DNA of 42,302 nt from an uncultured Clostridia bacterium (GCA_944389225.1 CALXLP010000001.1:1-42302), one strand, 5' to 3'; positions 26,088-35,470 are shown, counted from the stretch's first letter. Translations and numbers: made by a program. Notes: generated by a model from the letters alone, not told the origin.

Positions 26088-26682
26088 GTGATTTTTATTT
26101 TTCAAAATATAAAATCTTTTATTTTCATACTTATTTTTTTGATTTTATTTATTACTATCTTTTTTAGTCCCATGATAAGTTCAAATGGTGTTTATTATGA
26201 AAATACTTTAAATTCTGAAATTATTTCCACTAATCCAGATGGTTTTGTTTGGCCTATTCCTGGATATACGAGAATTAGTTCATATTTTGGTAAAAGAGTT
26301 TCTCCTACTTCTCGGTGCTTCTTCTTCTCATTCTGGTATTGATATTCCTGCACCAGAAGGAACAAAATTAATTGCAGTGGCTGATGGAGAAATCACATTT
26401 GCACAATTTTTAGGTGCTGGTGGATATACCATTACCCTTTCTTTTGATAATTATAGAGTTACTTATTGTCATTGTTCTCCAAATTATATTGTAAAAATGG
26501 GAGATAAAATAAAACAAGGACAAGTTATTGGCTATGTTGGGCCGAAATATGTTTATGGTGTAAAAGGTAACCAATATTCTGATTCTACTGGAACCCCCAC
26601 AAATGGTGCCACAACTGGTACGCATCTTCATTTAGGCATTCGAATAGATGGAAAATATCAAAACCCACTAAATTTTTTTTAG
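26088..26682 (+). CDS. M23-family (lysostaphin-like) peptidase, split by a +1 frameshift
   Basis: The restored 197-residue protein has an N-terminal membrane anchor or signal (~12-31), then an M23 metallopeptidase domain: RISSYFGKRVSP, HSGIDIPAPEGT (zinc His and Asp), YCHCSPNY, GDKIKQGQVIGYVG and GTHLHLGIRIDG (second zinc His pair). Such enzymes cut peptidoglycan cross-bridges outside the cell, in cell-wall growth or sporulation. The reading frame breaks after codon 75: ACT TCT C GGT GCT has one extra C at 26313, and skipping it restores SPTSGASSSHSGID. The start is uncertain: GTG at 26088 overlaps the only ribosome-site-like GAGGTG. Either recoding or a one-base error is needed. Confidence 0.82.
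26307..26319 (+). other. Candidate +1 recoding site in the M23 gene (UCU-C-GGU)
   Basis: Zero frame reads ACT TCT CGG TGC and stops soon after, at 26342. Dropping the C at 26313 gives ACT TCT GGT GCT and the catalytic HSGID. The context UCN-C-GGN and the restored Ser-Gly are the same as in polC. Confidence 0.6.
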
Positions 26683-26720
26683 TTTTTTTATATCTTCTCT
26701 CTTTCCAAGACATGGTAATA

Positions 26721-26772
26721 TTTACTTTAGATACATTTTATGATATTATGTAAATACAGTGAAAATTCACTG
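26721..26772 (+). promoter_or_regulatory. Promoter and 16-base palindrome before the small membrane ORF
   Basis: TTTACT (26721-26726) and TATTAT (26744-26749) are 17 bases apart. A perfect palindrome CAGTGAA-AA-TTCACTG lies at 26757-26772, just at the predicted start of transcription. It could be an operator or a 5' hairpin of the mRNA. Confidence 0.5.
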
Positions 26773-26795
26773 AATATTTTGAAAGGAGGAATACT

Positions 26796-27056
26796 ATGAA
26801 GGAAAACCTACCTTTAACACGGAGATTTCCGCGGTTAACCCATTTTGCAGATACAATCTTTCGCAATGATGGGAAAGGTGCAGTACTGATTACAGCTTCT
26901 TTTGCTCTATTAATTGGTTTATTAGTTTTCACACTTACCAATTATAGCCTACTGGCTAAAATCGCTGTTACCTTGGTCATTTTCAGTTTTCTACTCTTTT
27001 TTGTAATTATGCCACTTTTTGTGGTATTATGCCTATTCAGAGCAGACGACTGTTAA
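26796..27056 (+). CDS. Small two-helix membrane protein with atypical codons
   Basis: This 86-residue ORF has a strong site AAAGGAGG six bases before its ATG and a terminator after it. The N-terminal 33 residues are basic and soluble (ENLPLTRRFPRLTHFADTIFRND). Two hydrophobic helices follow (~35-52 and 57-80), with a short end containing CLFRADDC. I do not recognise a family. Codon use differs from the neighbours: two CGG, plus CGC, CTG, CTC and GTC, which suggests transfer from a less AT-rich source. If CGG is not readable in this host, the ORF would not be fully translated. Confidence 0.6.
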   Translation: MKENLPLTRRFPRLTHFADTIFRNDGKGAVLITASFALLIGLLVFTLTNYSLLAKIAVTLVIFSFLLFFVIMPLFVVLCLFRADDC

Positions 27057-27066
27057 AACCAAAAAA

Positions 27067-27104
27067 GGTGCCACAATGGGAACCCCATCTGTGGCATCTT
27101 TTAT
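27067..27104. terminator. Bidirectional terminator
   Basis: GTGCCACAATGGG and CCCCATCTGTGGCAT form a long GC-containing stem (27067-27080 with 27083-27098) flanked by A and T runs. It separates the small + ORF from the minus-strand zinc-ribbon gene. Confidence 0.8.
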
Positions 27105-27629
27105 TTACATATCATCATCATTATTTTCTTCTTTATTTTCTTCGTTTTGAGTTGATTGTTTTTTATCTTCTTGTTGCTCTTCCATTTCTTCATCACATCC
27201 GTGACAACCTGAACAACTTCCATTACAATTAGAATCTTCTTCTACATCTCCTGACCAATCTAATTCTATAATATTATTGCAAACAGGACATTCTACTTCT
27301 GTTTTGTCTTCATCAACATCTATCACAAATTGATTATCACAATATGGACAAATAATTTCAAAATCAAAACCTTCATCAGAATAAATGTCTTTTTCAATAT
27401 TATCAATAATTTGTTGCATTTTGCTCATTTTATCATCAATTTCTTTTTGTTTTTGTTCTATTTCATTCATTTTCTGTGTTTTATAATCTACAAGCATATC
27501 CATTTCATCAATTACTTTATCAACAAACATTGAAAATCTGACTTTTACATATTCTAAATCTTCTTTGTTTTTTAAATTTTTTTCAATATCCTTTAAAAAG
27601 TTATTATATTCTTCTCTTAGTTTAGCCAT
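27105..27629 (-). CDS. Coiled-coil zinc-ribbon protein
   Basis: This 174-residue protein has an N-terminal helical or coiled-coil part (1-85), then a zinc ribbon with CPYC (~93-96) and CPVC (~114-117). Next comes a Cys-rich CNGSCSGCHGCDEE and an acidic, Gln/Asn-rich tail. The layout resembles Clostridia proteins named after the CD1247 N-terminal domain, which often sit beside efp, but I am not certain of membership. It follows efp by 14 bases and is probably in its operon. Function is unknown. Confidence 0.7.
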   Translation of the reverse strand: MAKLREEYNNFLKDIEKNLKNKEDLEYVKVRFSMFVDKVIDEMDMLVDYKTQKMNEIEQKQKEIDDKMSKMQQIIDNIEKDIYSDEGFDFEIICPYCDNQFVIDVDEDKTEVECPVCNNIIELDWSGDVEEDSNCNGSCSGCHGCDEEMEEQQEDKKQSTQNEENKEENNDDDM

Positions 27630-27643
27630 TAAGATTCACCTTT

Positions 27644-28210
27644 CTATACTCTTTCCATATATTCGCCTGTTCTGGTATCTATTCTTAAAATATCTCCAAT
27701 TTCAACGAATAATGGTACTTGAATTTCTAAACCTGTTTCTAATTTTGCTGGTTTTCCTGATGTTGTTGTTGTGTTTCCACTAAATCCAGGTTCAGTGTAT
27801 GTAACTTCTAATTCAACAAATATTGGTGGTTCTACTGCAAATACATTTCCTTTATATGAAAGAATGGTTACTTCCATATTTTCTTTTAAGTATTTTAAAC
27901 AATCACCTATTTGTTCTTCGTTTAATGGGATTTGATCATATGTTTCATTATCCATGAAATAATATAAACCACCATCATTATATAAATATTGCATATTTTT
28001 CTTTTCTATTTGTGCAGCTGGGAATTTATCTCCTGGGTTAAATGTTTTTTCTAATGTAGCACCTGTGATAACATTTTTTAATTTTGTTCTGACAAATGCA
28101 GACCCCTTTCCTGGTTTTACATGTTGGAACTCTACAATTCTATATACATTTCCATCCATTTCAAATGTTGTTCCATTTCTAAAATCTCCTGCTGAATATA
28201 CTGATGCCAT
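27644..28210 (-). CDS. efp: Translation elongation factor P
   Basis: This 188-residue protein is EF-P, which helps ribosomes form bonds in poly-proline stretches. It has three beta-barrel domains: KOW-like N-domain with [17 protein letters not shown] (28-44), the middle OB domain, and the C-terminal OB domain ending [13 protein letters not shown]. The Lys that carries the modification in other species is Lys35 in PGKG. Length and ends match the family. ATG at 28208-28210 has AGGAG eight bases upstream; an earlier ATG at 28228 is too distant. The order M24 peptidase-efp is common in Clostridia. Confidence 0.96.
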   Translation of the reverse strand: MASVYSAGDFRNGTTFEMDGNVYRIVEFQHVKPGKGSAFVRTKLKNVITGATLEKTFNPGDKFPAAQIEKKNMQYLYNDGGLYYFMDNETYDQIPLNEEQIGDCLKYLKENMEVTILSYKGNVFAVEPPIFVELEVTYTEPGFSGNTTTTSGKPAKLETGLEIQVPLFVEIGDILRIDTRTGEYMERV

Positions 28211-28277
28211 TTTCATTTCTCCTTTCATTTTTCAAATACTATTACAAAACTTTATATATTTTACTACACTTTTCAAT

Positions 28278-28302
28278 AAAAATCAAGGGATTTATTGATT
28301 TT
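28278..28302. terminator. Hairpin between the M24 peptidase gene and efp
   Basis: AAAATCAA and TTGATTTT arms with a nine-base spacer are followed on the minus strand by a T-rich tract. The stem is short and AT-only, so a partial terminator or a chance repeat are both possible. Confidence 0.4.
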
Positions 28303-28335
28303 AAGCCATTTTTAAGTTTATTCATTTACTGTATT

Positions 28336-29394
28336 TTATATTACAATATAATTTTTCTCAGAATTGGTTAAATTTATACAACCAAATTTTGTAATTTGTA
28401 CTGTATCTTCTATTCTTACTCCAAATTTTCCTGGTATATATATTCCCGGTTCATTTGTTACAACCATATTTTCTTTTAGTAAAGTATCTGATTTATAACT
28501 AATATATGGTGCTTCATGTATTTCCATTCCTACTCCATGACCTAAACTATGAATTAAATCATATCCATTTAATTTAAAGTCATTTTCTACCATTTTTGTT
28601 AATAGTCTTGTACTTGCTCCATCTTTAAATTCATCTGCTGTCTGCGTCTGATTTTTTAAAACCAAATCATATACTGGTTTTACATATTCTGGAACTTCTC
28701 CTACAAAAAATGTCCTTGTCATATCTGAACAATATCCATTTACTTTACAGCCCATATCAATTGTTATAATATCGACATCTTGTATCTTTCTATCTGTTGG
28801 AATCGCATGTGGTTTTGAAGTATTTTCTCCTGATGCCACAATGGTATCAAAAGATATACCATCTGTTCTTTGTTTATAATATTCTTCAATTTCGTTTGCA
28901 ATTTGTTTTTCTGTTATACCTGGTTTAATATAGTCCAATATGTATGAAAAACAATTATCTGTAATTTCACATGCTTTTCTGATACTACTGATTTCTTCTT
29001 CATCTTTTATCATTCTTTGTTTTTCTATAATATGCTCTGTTTCTACCAAACTATTAATTTTATATTTTCTCATATATTCTTTGTATTGTGCATATGTGAC
29101 ATAATGTTCTTCAAATCCAACATTTTCACAGAACATGAAGAAATTTTCATAATCTTCTTTTGATACATCATTCATATCATAAACAATGATTTCATCATAT
29201 AATGTTAATATACTATGAACATGTTCAATATATCTTGCATCTGTTATATAAACATTTTCTTTTCTAGTTAATAATAATATTCCTTCTGCATCAATATTAG
29301 TCAAATATTTGATATTAATTGGATTGGATATGATTAACCCTTGTAAATCTAAACTAGACATTTTGTTTCTTAACCATTGTAATTTAGGATTCAT
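28336..29394 (-). CDS. M24B metallopeptidase, Xaa-Pro aminopeptidase-like
   Basis: This 352-residue enzyme removes N-terminal residues before proline from peptides. It has an N-terminal creatinase-like domain (1-125) and a C-terminal pita-bread domain with the metal ligands: Asp in TIDMGCKVNGYCSDMTRTFF, His in HSLGHGVGMEIHEAP, Glu in TNEPGIYIP and Glu in GVRIEDTVQIT. Length is typical. It is upstream of efp, as in many Firmicutes. Confidence 0.93.
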   Translation of the reverse strand: MNPKLQWLRNKMSSLDLQGLIISNPINIKYLTNIDAEGILLLTRKENVYITDARYIEHVHSILTLYDEIIVYDMNDVSKEDYENFFMFCENVGFEEHYVTYAQYKEYMRKYKINSLVETEHIIEKQRMIKDEEEISSIRKACEITDNCFSYILDYIKPGITEKQIANEIEEYYKQRTDGISFDTIVASGENTSKPHAIPTDRKIQDVDIITIDMGCKVNGYCSDMTRTFFVGEVPEYVKPVYDLVLKNQTQTADEFKDGASTRLLTKMVENDFKLNGYDLIHSLGHGVGMEIHEAPYISYKSDTLLKENMVVTNEPGIYIPGKFGVRIEDTVQITKFGCINLTNSEKNYIVI

Positions 29395-29443
29395 ATTATC
29401 ATCCCCTCTAATTATTTTATTTATTTTTATATTTTTATAAAAA

Positions 29444-29480
29444 TGTCCAAAAAGAAACGTCCCAAATTGTCCTTTTGAAC
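29444..29480. repeat. GGGAC-type repeat, copy 4, abutting prepilin peptidase stop
   Basis: On the minus strand GGACAATTTGGGACGTTTC followed by TTTTTGGACAT matches copy 3 (23925-23962) at nearly every base. It ends one base from the TAA of the peptidase gene at 29482. Confidence 0.65.
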
Positions 29481-29481
29481 A

Positions 29482-30231
29482 TTAATTATACATTCCTAAT
29501 GTAAATATTTTCATTAATACAAATTTTATTGTTTCAAATGGTATATACATACTAATAAATGTTGCTATTACGATAAATGGTCCGAATGGTATATATTCAT
29601 CTGTTTTCTTTACTTTTGTGATTAATAATCCTATACTTAAAATTGCGCCTATTAAGAAAGATATTAATGTGATTACCACAATATTAGATAATCCAAAAAA
29701 TAATCCTAATGCTCCCATTAATTTAACATCACCAAATCCCATGGCTTCTTTTCCATAGAATAATCCACCTACTAATGTAATTAATAAAAAGATTCCTGCA
29801 CCTGCTAACATTCCTAATAACATATTTAAAGTAATCGCTACATCAGATAATCCATATATAAATGCAAATATTAATCCTACCTCAAATATGGTTAAATTCA
29901 GTCTATTGGGTATAATTTGCAATTTATAATCTATAACAAATGCCGATAACAACATTGGTGTTAAAATTAGAAATTTTATTAAATCTAAATTTGCAATTAA
30001 TGTATCTTTTATTCCTAATGTATATACTAAAGTCACATAAATTGCTGATGTTAATAACATTAATATATAGTTTGGTTTAAAATTTCTTTTATATTCTTTA
30101 AATATATCTAATGATAAAAACTTTTTATATTCTGGCAATCTCTTATTTGCCCAATCTACTAATTGTCCTACAAATAAGCCTAATATTGCCACTGCTAAAT
30201 AATATCCTATATGTACATCATTATAATACAT
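29482..30231 (-). CDS. Type IV prepilin peptidase (A24 family)
   Basis: This 249-residue integral membrane aspartic protease cuts the leader of type IV prepilins. The two active Asp residues are in FVIDYKLQIIPN (~98-109) and MGFGDVKLMG (~165-174), with about seven hydrophobic segments. The N-terminal methylase region lacks the two CxxC pairs of longer PilD proteins, so it may only cleave. A likely substrate is the large prepilin-like protein at 35580-37676, whose leader ends in Gly followed by ITLVS. Confidence 0.9.
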   Translation of the reverse strand: MYYNDVHIGYYLAVAILGLFVGQLVDWANKRLPEYKKFLSLDIFKEYKRNFKPNYILMLLTSAIYVTLVYTLGIKDTLIANLDLIKFLILTPMLLSAFVIDYKLQIIPNRLNLTIFEVGLIFAFIYGLSDVAITLNMLLGMLAGAGIFLLITLVGGLFYGKEAMGFGDVKLMGALGLFFGLSNIVVITLISFLIGAILSIGLLITKVKKTDEYIPFGPFIVIATFISMYIPFETIKFVLMKIFTLGMYN

Positions 30232-30265
30232 TCTTTTCTCCTTCTTTTCTTATTTATGTCATATT

Positions 30266-30769
30266 TTATCTTTTGCTTTTTTGTTCTAATTTAATTTTAT
30301 TTTTTATTTTATTTTCTATTGGTCTTTTCCATGCAGTATACCAAAAATCTTTTTCTTTTATCGGTTCTACTAAAATTGTATACATATTGCATCTTTTTCC
30401 ACCAATCACATCTGTAAATATTTGGTCTCCTACAATCGCTATATTTTCACTTTTTTCTCCTAATGCTTTTTGTGCTTTTTTAAAACCTCTTTTTAGTGGT
30501 TTCATTGCAAAATGCTGATAAGGTATATCTATTTTTTTTACAATACTTTCAATTTTTTCTTTATCATTTGTATTGGATAATATATATAATTTTACACCTT
30601 GACCTTTTAATTCTTTTGCCCATTTAATGACACTTTCTGTCATCTTTTTCGTATGGTCTACTAGTGTATTATCTACATCCAATAATAATGCTTTTATTTT
30701 ATTCTTATTCAAAAATTCTACATCGATATCTTCTACTTTTTTAAAATATGCATCTGGATATATATTCAT
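30266..30769 (-). CDS. yqeG: YqeG family HAD-IIIA phosphatase
   Basis: This 167-residue protein has the YqeG type of HAD fold. Motif I is LLLDVDNTLVDH (~29-40), motif II is LYILSNTND (~61-69), and the Lys and Asp motifs appear as KPLKRGFKKA and AIVGDQIFTDVIGG. In related bacteria YqeG is a predicted phosphatase linked by context to ribosome or lipid genes, but its substrate is not settled. It lies 34 bases before the prepilin peptidase gene. Confidence 0.9.
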   Translation of the reverse strand: MNIYPDAYFKKVEDIDVEFLNKNKIKALLLDVDNTLVDHTKKMTESVIKWAKELKGQGVKLYILSNTNDKEKIESIVKKIDIPYQHFAMKPLKRGFKKAQKALGEKSENIAIVGDQIFTDVIGGKRCNMYTILVEPIKEKDFWYTAWKRPIENKIKNKIKLEQKSKR

Positions 30770-30820
30770 ACTTCTCCCCCATTATATATGTATATATTAT
30801 CAATTCCTTATTTTTTTGTC

Positions 30821-30855
30821 AAGGGACAATTGGGACCTGGTCCCAATTGTCCCTT
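30821..30855. repeat. GGGAC-type palindrome, copy 5 (perfect 17-base arms)
   Basis: AAGGGACAATTGGGACC pairs perfectly with its complement around one central T. It is built of two GGGACAATT-like halves and shares that core with copies 3, 4 and 6. It lies nine bases past the metallophosphoesterase stop. It could fold into a very stable hairpin; a T-run is lacking. Confidence 0.75.
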
Positions 30856-30863
30856 TTGCATGC

Positions 30864-31571
30864 TCATTCTACTTTTATTAAATTAAATTGGATAGCATCT
30901 GCACTTACCAATTTAAAGTCAATCCCAAAATGTTCTCCTTCTACTGCATCCTTTATAGCTGTACTATGCAAATGTCCATAATAGCATTTTTTTATATCAT
31001 ATTTTTTTAACATTTTGATAAATTCATTCATTTCATTGTTCTGTATATTTTGATTTACAATTGGTGGATAATGTAAAAAAGCAATGATTTCTTTATCTTC
31101 ACCATAATTTTCTATACCATTTTTTATCGATAATTCCAATCTTGCAACTTCTCTTTGAATCATTTTTTTGCTTTCAGTATCTTCTCCAAAAGACCAGCCT
31201 CTTGTTCCCACAATGATTCTATTTTCAAATTCATAAGCATTATTATATATAAAATCAATATCTTTAAATTGATTTTCTTTTATATAATTTCTCATACTAT
31301 TTACTGTAGACCACCAATAATCATGGTTGCCTTTTAATAATAGCTTTTTACCTGGTAAAGAATTTAAATATTCAAAATCTTTATATGTATCTTTTAAATA
31401 CATTGACCATGAAAAATCACCTGGTAAAATTACCATATCATTTTCTGTAACCATACTTGTCCAATTTTCTTTTACTTTTTCTTCATATCCTTCCCAATTC
31501 TCTCCAAAAACGCTCATTGGTTTATTTTCATTAAAGGATAAATGAAGATCTCCTATTGTATATATTGCCAT
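30864..31571 (-). CDS. Metallophosphoesterase
   Basis: This 235-residue protein is a calcineurin-like phosphoesterase. Metal ligands lie in IGDLHLS (~6-12), ILPGDFSWS (~48-56), LLKGNHDYWW (~77-86), FLHYPP and GHLHS (~195-203). It has no signal peptide, so it acts in the cytoplasm. Its substrate is unknown. It is the third gene after tsaD on the same strand. Confidence 0.92.
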   Translation of the reverse strand: MAIYTIGDLHLSFNENKPMSVFGENWEGYEEKVKENWTSMVTENDMVILPGDFSWSMYLKDTYKDFEYLNSLPGKKLLLKGNHDYWWSTVNSMRNYIKENQFKDIDFIYNNAYEFENRIIVGTRGWSFGEDTESKKMIQREVARLELSIKNGIENYGEDKEIIAFLHYPPIVNQNIQNNEMNEFIKMLKKYDIKKCYYGHLHSTAIKDAVEGEHFGIDFKLVSADAIQFNLIKVE

Positions 31572-31623
31572 GTATTTACTCCATTTCTAAATCTTTTTCT
31601 ATTCCATATACTCTTTTTAATTT

Positions 31624-32007
31624 CTATTGTTGTACTGACAAATTTTCTCTTTGTGCTTTTGTTTCTTCTGTTATTCTTTTTCCACAAAAATCACATCTAT
31701 CTGTTTCTTCAGCACATTTCTCACAAATATCTGCATGCATTGAAGAATCTTCAAATTCCGTTCCACAGATTTTACATTGATGTTTTACTAAATCTCTTGT
31801 TGCTATATGTAAAATGGCTTCACAATATTCATTACCAAAAATCTCTTCTGCTTTTCTATCTTTTGAAGTTGCTTTATGATATAAAACCGCTGATAAAACA
31901 ATTAACATTGCAACTATGAAAACAACAATGATTTTTTTCACTATTTTCTTATTTGTTTTTTTCTCATTTTCTGATTGAACCTTTTTATCTTTCTTTTCTT
32001 TTTCCAT
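31624..32007 (-). CDS. Single-pass membrane protein with zinc-ribbon cysteines
   Basis: This 127-residue protein has a charged N-terminus, one membrane helix (~23-43) and a C-terminal domain with three CxxC pairs: CKIC, CEKC and CDFC (~78-110). The spacing suggests bound zinc or a small redox cluster. I do not recognise a family. It starts 28 bases after tsaD and is likely co-transcribed. Confidence 0.75.
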   Translation of the reverse strand: MEKEKKDKKVQSENEKKTNKKIVKKIIVVFIVAMLIVLSAVLYHKATSKDRKAEEIFGNEYCEAILHIATRDLVKHQCKICGTEFEDSSMHADICEKCAEETDRCDFCGKRITEETKAQRENLSVQQ

Positions 32008-32035
32008 TGTAAATTCCTCACATTTTCTTACATAT

Positions 32036-33022
32036 TTATAATTTTAAATTTGGTATAGCATTTAAATCTAAAGTATCTCTTTTTCCTTGTATATAATTAT
32101 AATATCCAGCTGATGCAATCATGGCTGCATTATCTGTGCATAGTTTTAAATCTGGCATATATATTTCCATACCTTCTTGTTTTAAATCCATAAATGCTTT
32201 TCTTATATAACTATTAGCTGATACCCCACCTGCTAGTGCAATTGTTTTGATTCCTGTTAATTTAATTGCCTTTTTTACATTTTCGATTAATATTTCTGTT
32301 ACTGTTTTTTCAAAACTTGCACATAAATCTGCTTTATTGATTTCTGGATTTTTATGATGTAAATTAATAACTGCTGTTTTAATGCCACTAAAACTAAAAT
32401 CCATATTTTCAAAATGTGTTTTTGGCAAGTCTATGGTTGGGTTTCCCTCTTGTGCTAATTTATCTACTTTAGGTCCGCCAGGATATCCTAAACCTACTAC
32501 TCTTGCTACTTTATCAAATGCTTCTCCAATAGCATCATCTCTTGTTTTTCCTAAAACCTCAAATTCTGTATAACCTTTTACATGTATAATTTGTGTATTT
32601 CCACCTGACATCATCACACATAAAAATGGTGGCTCTAGTTCTTTATATGTAATATAATTGGCCGCAATATGTCCTTGAATGTGATTTACTCCCACAAGTG
32701 GTTTATTGATTGCAAAACTTAATGCTTTTGCATAGGATAGACCTACTAATAAAGCACCAACTAATCCTGGTCCATATGTAGGTGTAACCGCATCTATTTG
32801 TTCTAATGTCATTTTTGCTTCTTCTAATGCTTTTTTAGTTACTCTCGAAATGGCTTCAATATGATTTCTAGATGCAATTTCTGGCACAACACCTCCATAT
32901 TTTTCATGGATTGGTATTTGTGTATCAATCACATTAGATAATATTTCTCTACCATTTTTTACAATTGCTACTGATGTTTCATCACAACTTGATTCAATTC
33001 CTAATGTATAGATATCTTTCAT
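32036..33022 (-). CDS. tsaD: TsaD, tRNA threonylcarbamoyltransferase component
   Basis: This 328-residue protein, with TsaB and TsaE, transfers threonylcarbamoyl to A37 of ANN-reading tRNAs (t6A). The start [14 protein letters not shown], the metal-binding HIQGHIAAN (~111-119), MSGGNTQI and the late [13 protein letters not shown] are diagnostic. Length is slightly short of the usual ~340 but complete. It lies downstream of a terminator and heads the group tsaD, zinc-ribbon protein, metallophosphoesterase and yqeG. Confidence 0.96.
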   Translation of the reverse strand: MKDIYTLGIESSCDETSVAIVKNGREILSNVIDTQIPIHEKYGGVVPEIASRNHIEAISRVTKKALEEAKMTLEQIDAVTPTYGPGLVGALLVGLSYAKALSFAINKPLVGVNHIQGHIAANYITYKELEPPFLCVMMSGGNTQIIHVKGYTEFEVLGKTRDDAIGEAFDKVARVVGLGYPGGPKVDKLAQEGNPTIDLPKTHFENMDFSFSGIKTAVINLHHKNPEINKADLCASFEKTVTEILIENVKKAIKLTGIKTIALAGGVSANSYIRKAFMDLKQEGMEIYMPDLKLCTDNAAMIASAGYYNYIQGKRDTLDLNAIPNLKL

Positions 33023-33130
33023 GTTTCCTCCATATAAATTTATATATACTTCTACTATTTTCTTTTACTTCTTGTTTTTGTTCTATTTTCGTGCTAATTA
33101 TATCATTTATCTGTCAATAAGTAAAGAAAA

Positions 33131-33164
33131 GAAGATTGCTTAAAATTAAATTCTAGCAATCTTC
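33131..33164. terminator. Terminator of the M50 protease gene
   Basis: GAAGATTGCT (33131-33140) and AGCAATCTTC (33155-33164) pair perfectly over ten bases, with a 14-base loop and T-rich tracts on both sides. It separates the M50 gene from the tsaD promoter region. Confidence 0.8.
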
Positions 33165-33186
33165 CCTTTTTTATTTATATACAATC

Positions 33187-33927
33187 TTATAATCCCCAAA
33201 TCGCAGCTGCTAGATTAGATATCCAGCCTCCTACTGCTTGAATTCCTGGTGTAATAATATATGACGTCAATCCTGTTATCCATAACACAACAAATACAAT
33301 ATAAAAGATTTGTTCATTATTGATAAAAAATTCTTTTGCTTTATATGGTAAAAATGGCATAATCACTTTTGATCCATCTAATGGTGGTAATGGAATTAAG
33401 TTAAATAATCCTAATCCCACATTAATAGATACAGTTGCACTAATTAAACTCATAATAATTCCACCCATTGTAGATAGTAAAAATGAAGCATCTGTAAATT
33501 TATAAATTCCATAATATATAATAGCAAATATAATAGCAAGTAAGAAATTCATAACAGGTCCAGCAATAGAAACAAGTGCTTCTCCTTTTTCCATAGACAT
33601 TTTCCTTGTATAATTTCTTGGATTTACATTAACTGGTTTTCCCCAACCAAATCCTGCAAATAGTAATAATACAGTTCCAATTGGATCTAGATGATCAAAT
33701 GGATTTAAACTAAGCCTTCCTTCTCTTCTTGCTGTATCATCTCCTAATCTATCTGCTACAAATGCATGTGCAAATTCATGGAATGTGATGGCAATTAATA
33801 CACCTGGCACACTAATTAATAGTGAAAATAACATTCCTGGATTGGCTAAATATTGTACCACCACAGATAATACCATGATTCCTAATATGATATATATCAC
33901 TCTTTTATCAAATGAAAAATTAAACAT
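33187..33927 (-). CDS. Site-2 protease family (M50) membrane peptidase
   Basis: This 246-residue polytopic protein has the zinc motif HEFAH (~51-55) in ITFHEFAHAFVADRLGD and the second ligand motif NLIPLPPLDG in the last third. It is of the small rhomboid-like M50B type that cuts membrane proteins. ATG at 33925-33927 has AGGAG upstream; the longer frame to 33960 lacks one. It follows lysS by 34 bases. Confidence 0.92.
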   Translation of the reverse strand: MFNFSFDKRVIYIILGIMVLSVVVQYLANPGMLFSLLISVPGVLIAITFHEFAHAFVADRLGDDTARREGRLSLNPFDHLDPIGTVLLLFAGFGWGKPVNVNPRNYTRKMSMEKGEALVSIAGPVMNFLLAIIFAIIYYGIYKFTDASFLLSTMGGIIMSLISATVSINVGLGLFNLIPLPPLDGSKVIMPFLPYKAKEFFINNEQIFYIVFVVLWITGLTSYIITPGIQAVGGWISNLAAAIWGL

Positions 33928-33961
33928 ATTTTCTCCTATCTTCCCCTTTTTGAAAATCAAA

Positions 33962-35470
33962 TTAATTTAAAGGTTTCATTGTTGGGAAAAACAATACATC
34001 TCTTATAGAAGCAGAGTCTGTTAATAACATAATTAATCTATCTAATCCAATTCCCATTCCGCCTGTTGGTGGTAATCCGATTTCTAGTGCATTTACAAAA
34101 TCTTCATCCATTCCACCAGCCTCTTCATCACCTTTTTCTTTAGCTTCTACTTGTTTTAAAAATCTTTCATATTGGTCAATTGGATCATTTAATTCTGAAT
34201 AAGCATTTCCATATTCTCTTCCACCAATAAATAATTCAAATCTTTCAACTAATCTTGGATCTTCTTTCTTTCTTTTGGTAAGTGGTGATACTTCTACTGG
34301 ATAATCCATAATAAATGTTGGTTGTATTAATGTTTCTTCTACAAATGTTTCGAAAAATTCATTGATAATATGACCTCTTGTATTTTTGATTTCTTCATAC
34401 TCTACACCTTTTTCTTTAGCTATTGCTTGTGCTTCTTCATCTGTATTGATTGTATTGAAATCAATACCTGTTACTTCTTTTATCGCATCTATCATCGTTA
34501 TCTTCTTCCAACCTGGAGCCAAATTAATTTCTTGTCCCTGATATGTGATGTTTGTTGTTCCTAGTGTATTTTTTGCAACAGTTGAAATTAATTGTTCTGC
34601 TATATTCATCATATCATGATAGTCTTCATAAGCTGAGTAAAATTCCATATTTGTAAATTCTGGATTGTGTTTAATATCCATTCCTTCATTTCTAAAGTTT
34701 TTACCAATTTCAAAAACTTTATCAAAACCACCAACAATTAATCTTTTTAGATTTAATTCTGGTGCAATTCTTAAATACATTTGTAAGTCTAATGTATTAT
34801 GATGTGTGATAAATGGTCTTGCAGCATCACCAGTAGCTACTGTTGTAAGCATTGGTGTTTCTACTTCCATATATCCATGTTCATCCATAAATTTTCTGAT
34901 TTCTTTTATAATTTTACTTCTTAAGATAAATGTTTCTTTTACTTCTGGATTCATAATTAAATCAACATATCTTTGACGATATCTTAAATCCATATCTTTT
35001 AATCCATGGAATTTTTCTGGTAATGGTCTTAAAGATTTTGTAAGTAATGTTACTTCTTTTGCATGTACAGAAATTTCTTCTGTTCTTGTTTTAAATACAA
35101 AACCTGTTATTCCAATAATATCTCCAATATCATAAGTTTTAAAAGCTTTATAGCTTTCTTCTCCTAAATCATTAATGCTGACATAACTTTGAATTTTTTC
35201 ATCACTATCTTGTATAGTACAAAATGATGCTTTTCCCATAATTCTTTTTGCTATAATTCTTCCAGCAACAGTTACATCTTTTTGTTCAAACTTATCATAA
35301 TTTGCTTTGATTTCTCCTGCTGTATTCGTTCTATTGAATTTTGTAATTTCAAATGGGTCTTTTCCTTGTGCTTGTAATTCTGCTAATTTTTCTCTTCTTA
35401 TTTGCATTAAATGGTTTATATCTAATTCTTCTGCTTGATTTTCATTTGCTTTATTTTTGTTTTCTTGCAT
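33962..35470 (-). CDS. lysS: Lysyl-tRNA synthetase, class II
   Basis: This 502-residue enzyme attaches lysine to tRNA-Lys. It has an N-terminal OB anticodon-binding domain (~55-155) and the class II core. Motif 2 is [11 protein letters not shown] with [11 protein letters not shown], and motif 3 is [13 protein letters not shown]. It ends at FFPTMKP. Length and motifs are normal. The start ATG has AGGAGAG upstream. Confidence 0.97.
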   Translation of the reverse strand: MQENKNKANENQAEELDINHLMQIRREKLAELQAQGKDPFEITKFNRTNTAGEIKANYDKFEQKDVTVAGRIIAKRIMGKASFCTIQDSDEKIQSYVSINDLGEESYKAFKTYDIGDIIGITGFVFKTRTEEISVHAKEVTLLTKSLRPLPEKFHGLKDMDLRYRQRYVDLIMNPEVKETFILRSKIIKEIRKFMDEHGYMEVETPMLTTVATGDAARPFITHHNTLDLQMYLRIAPELNLKRLIVGGFDKVFEIGKNFRNEGMDIKHNPEFTNMEFYSAYEDYHDMMNIAEQLISTVAKNTLGTTNITYQGQEINLAPGWKKITMIDAIKEVTGIDFNTINTDEEAQAIAKEKGVEYEEIKNTRGHIINEFFETFVEETLIQPTFIMDYPVEVSPLTKRKKEDPRLVERFELFIGGREYGNAYSELNDPIDQYERFLKQVEAKEKGDEEAGGMDEDFVNALEIGLPPTGGMGIGLDRLIMLLTDSASIRDVLFFPTMKPLN

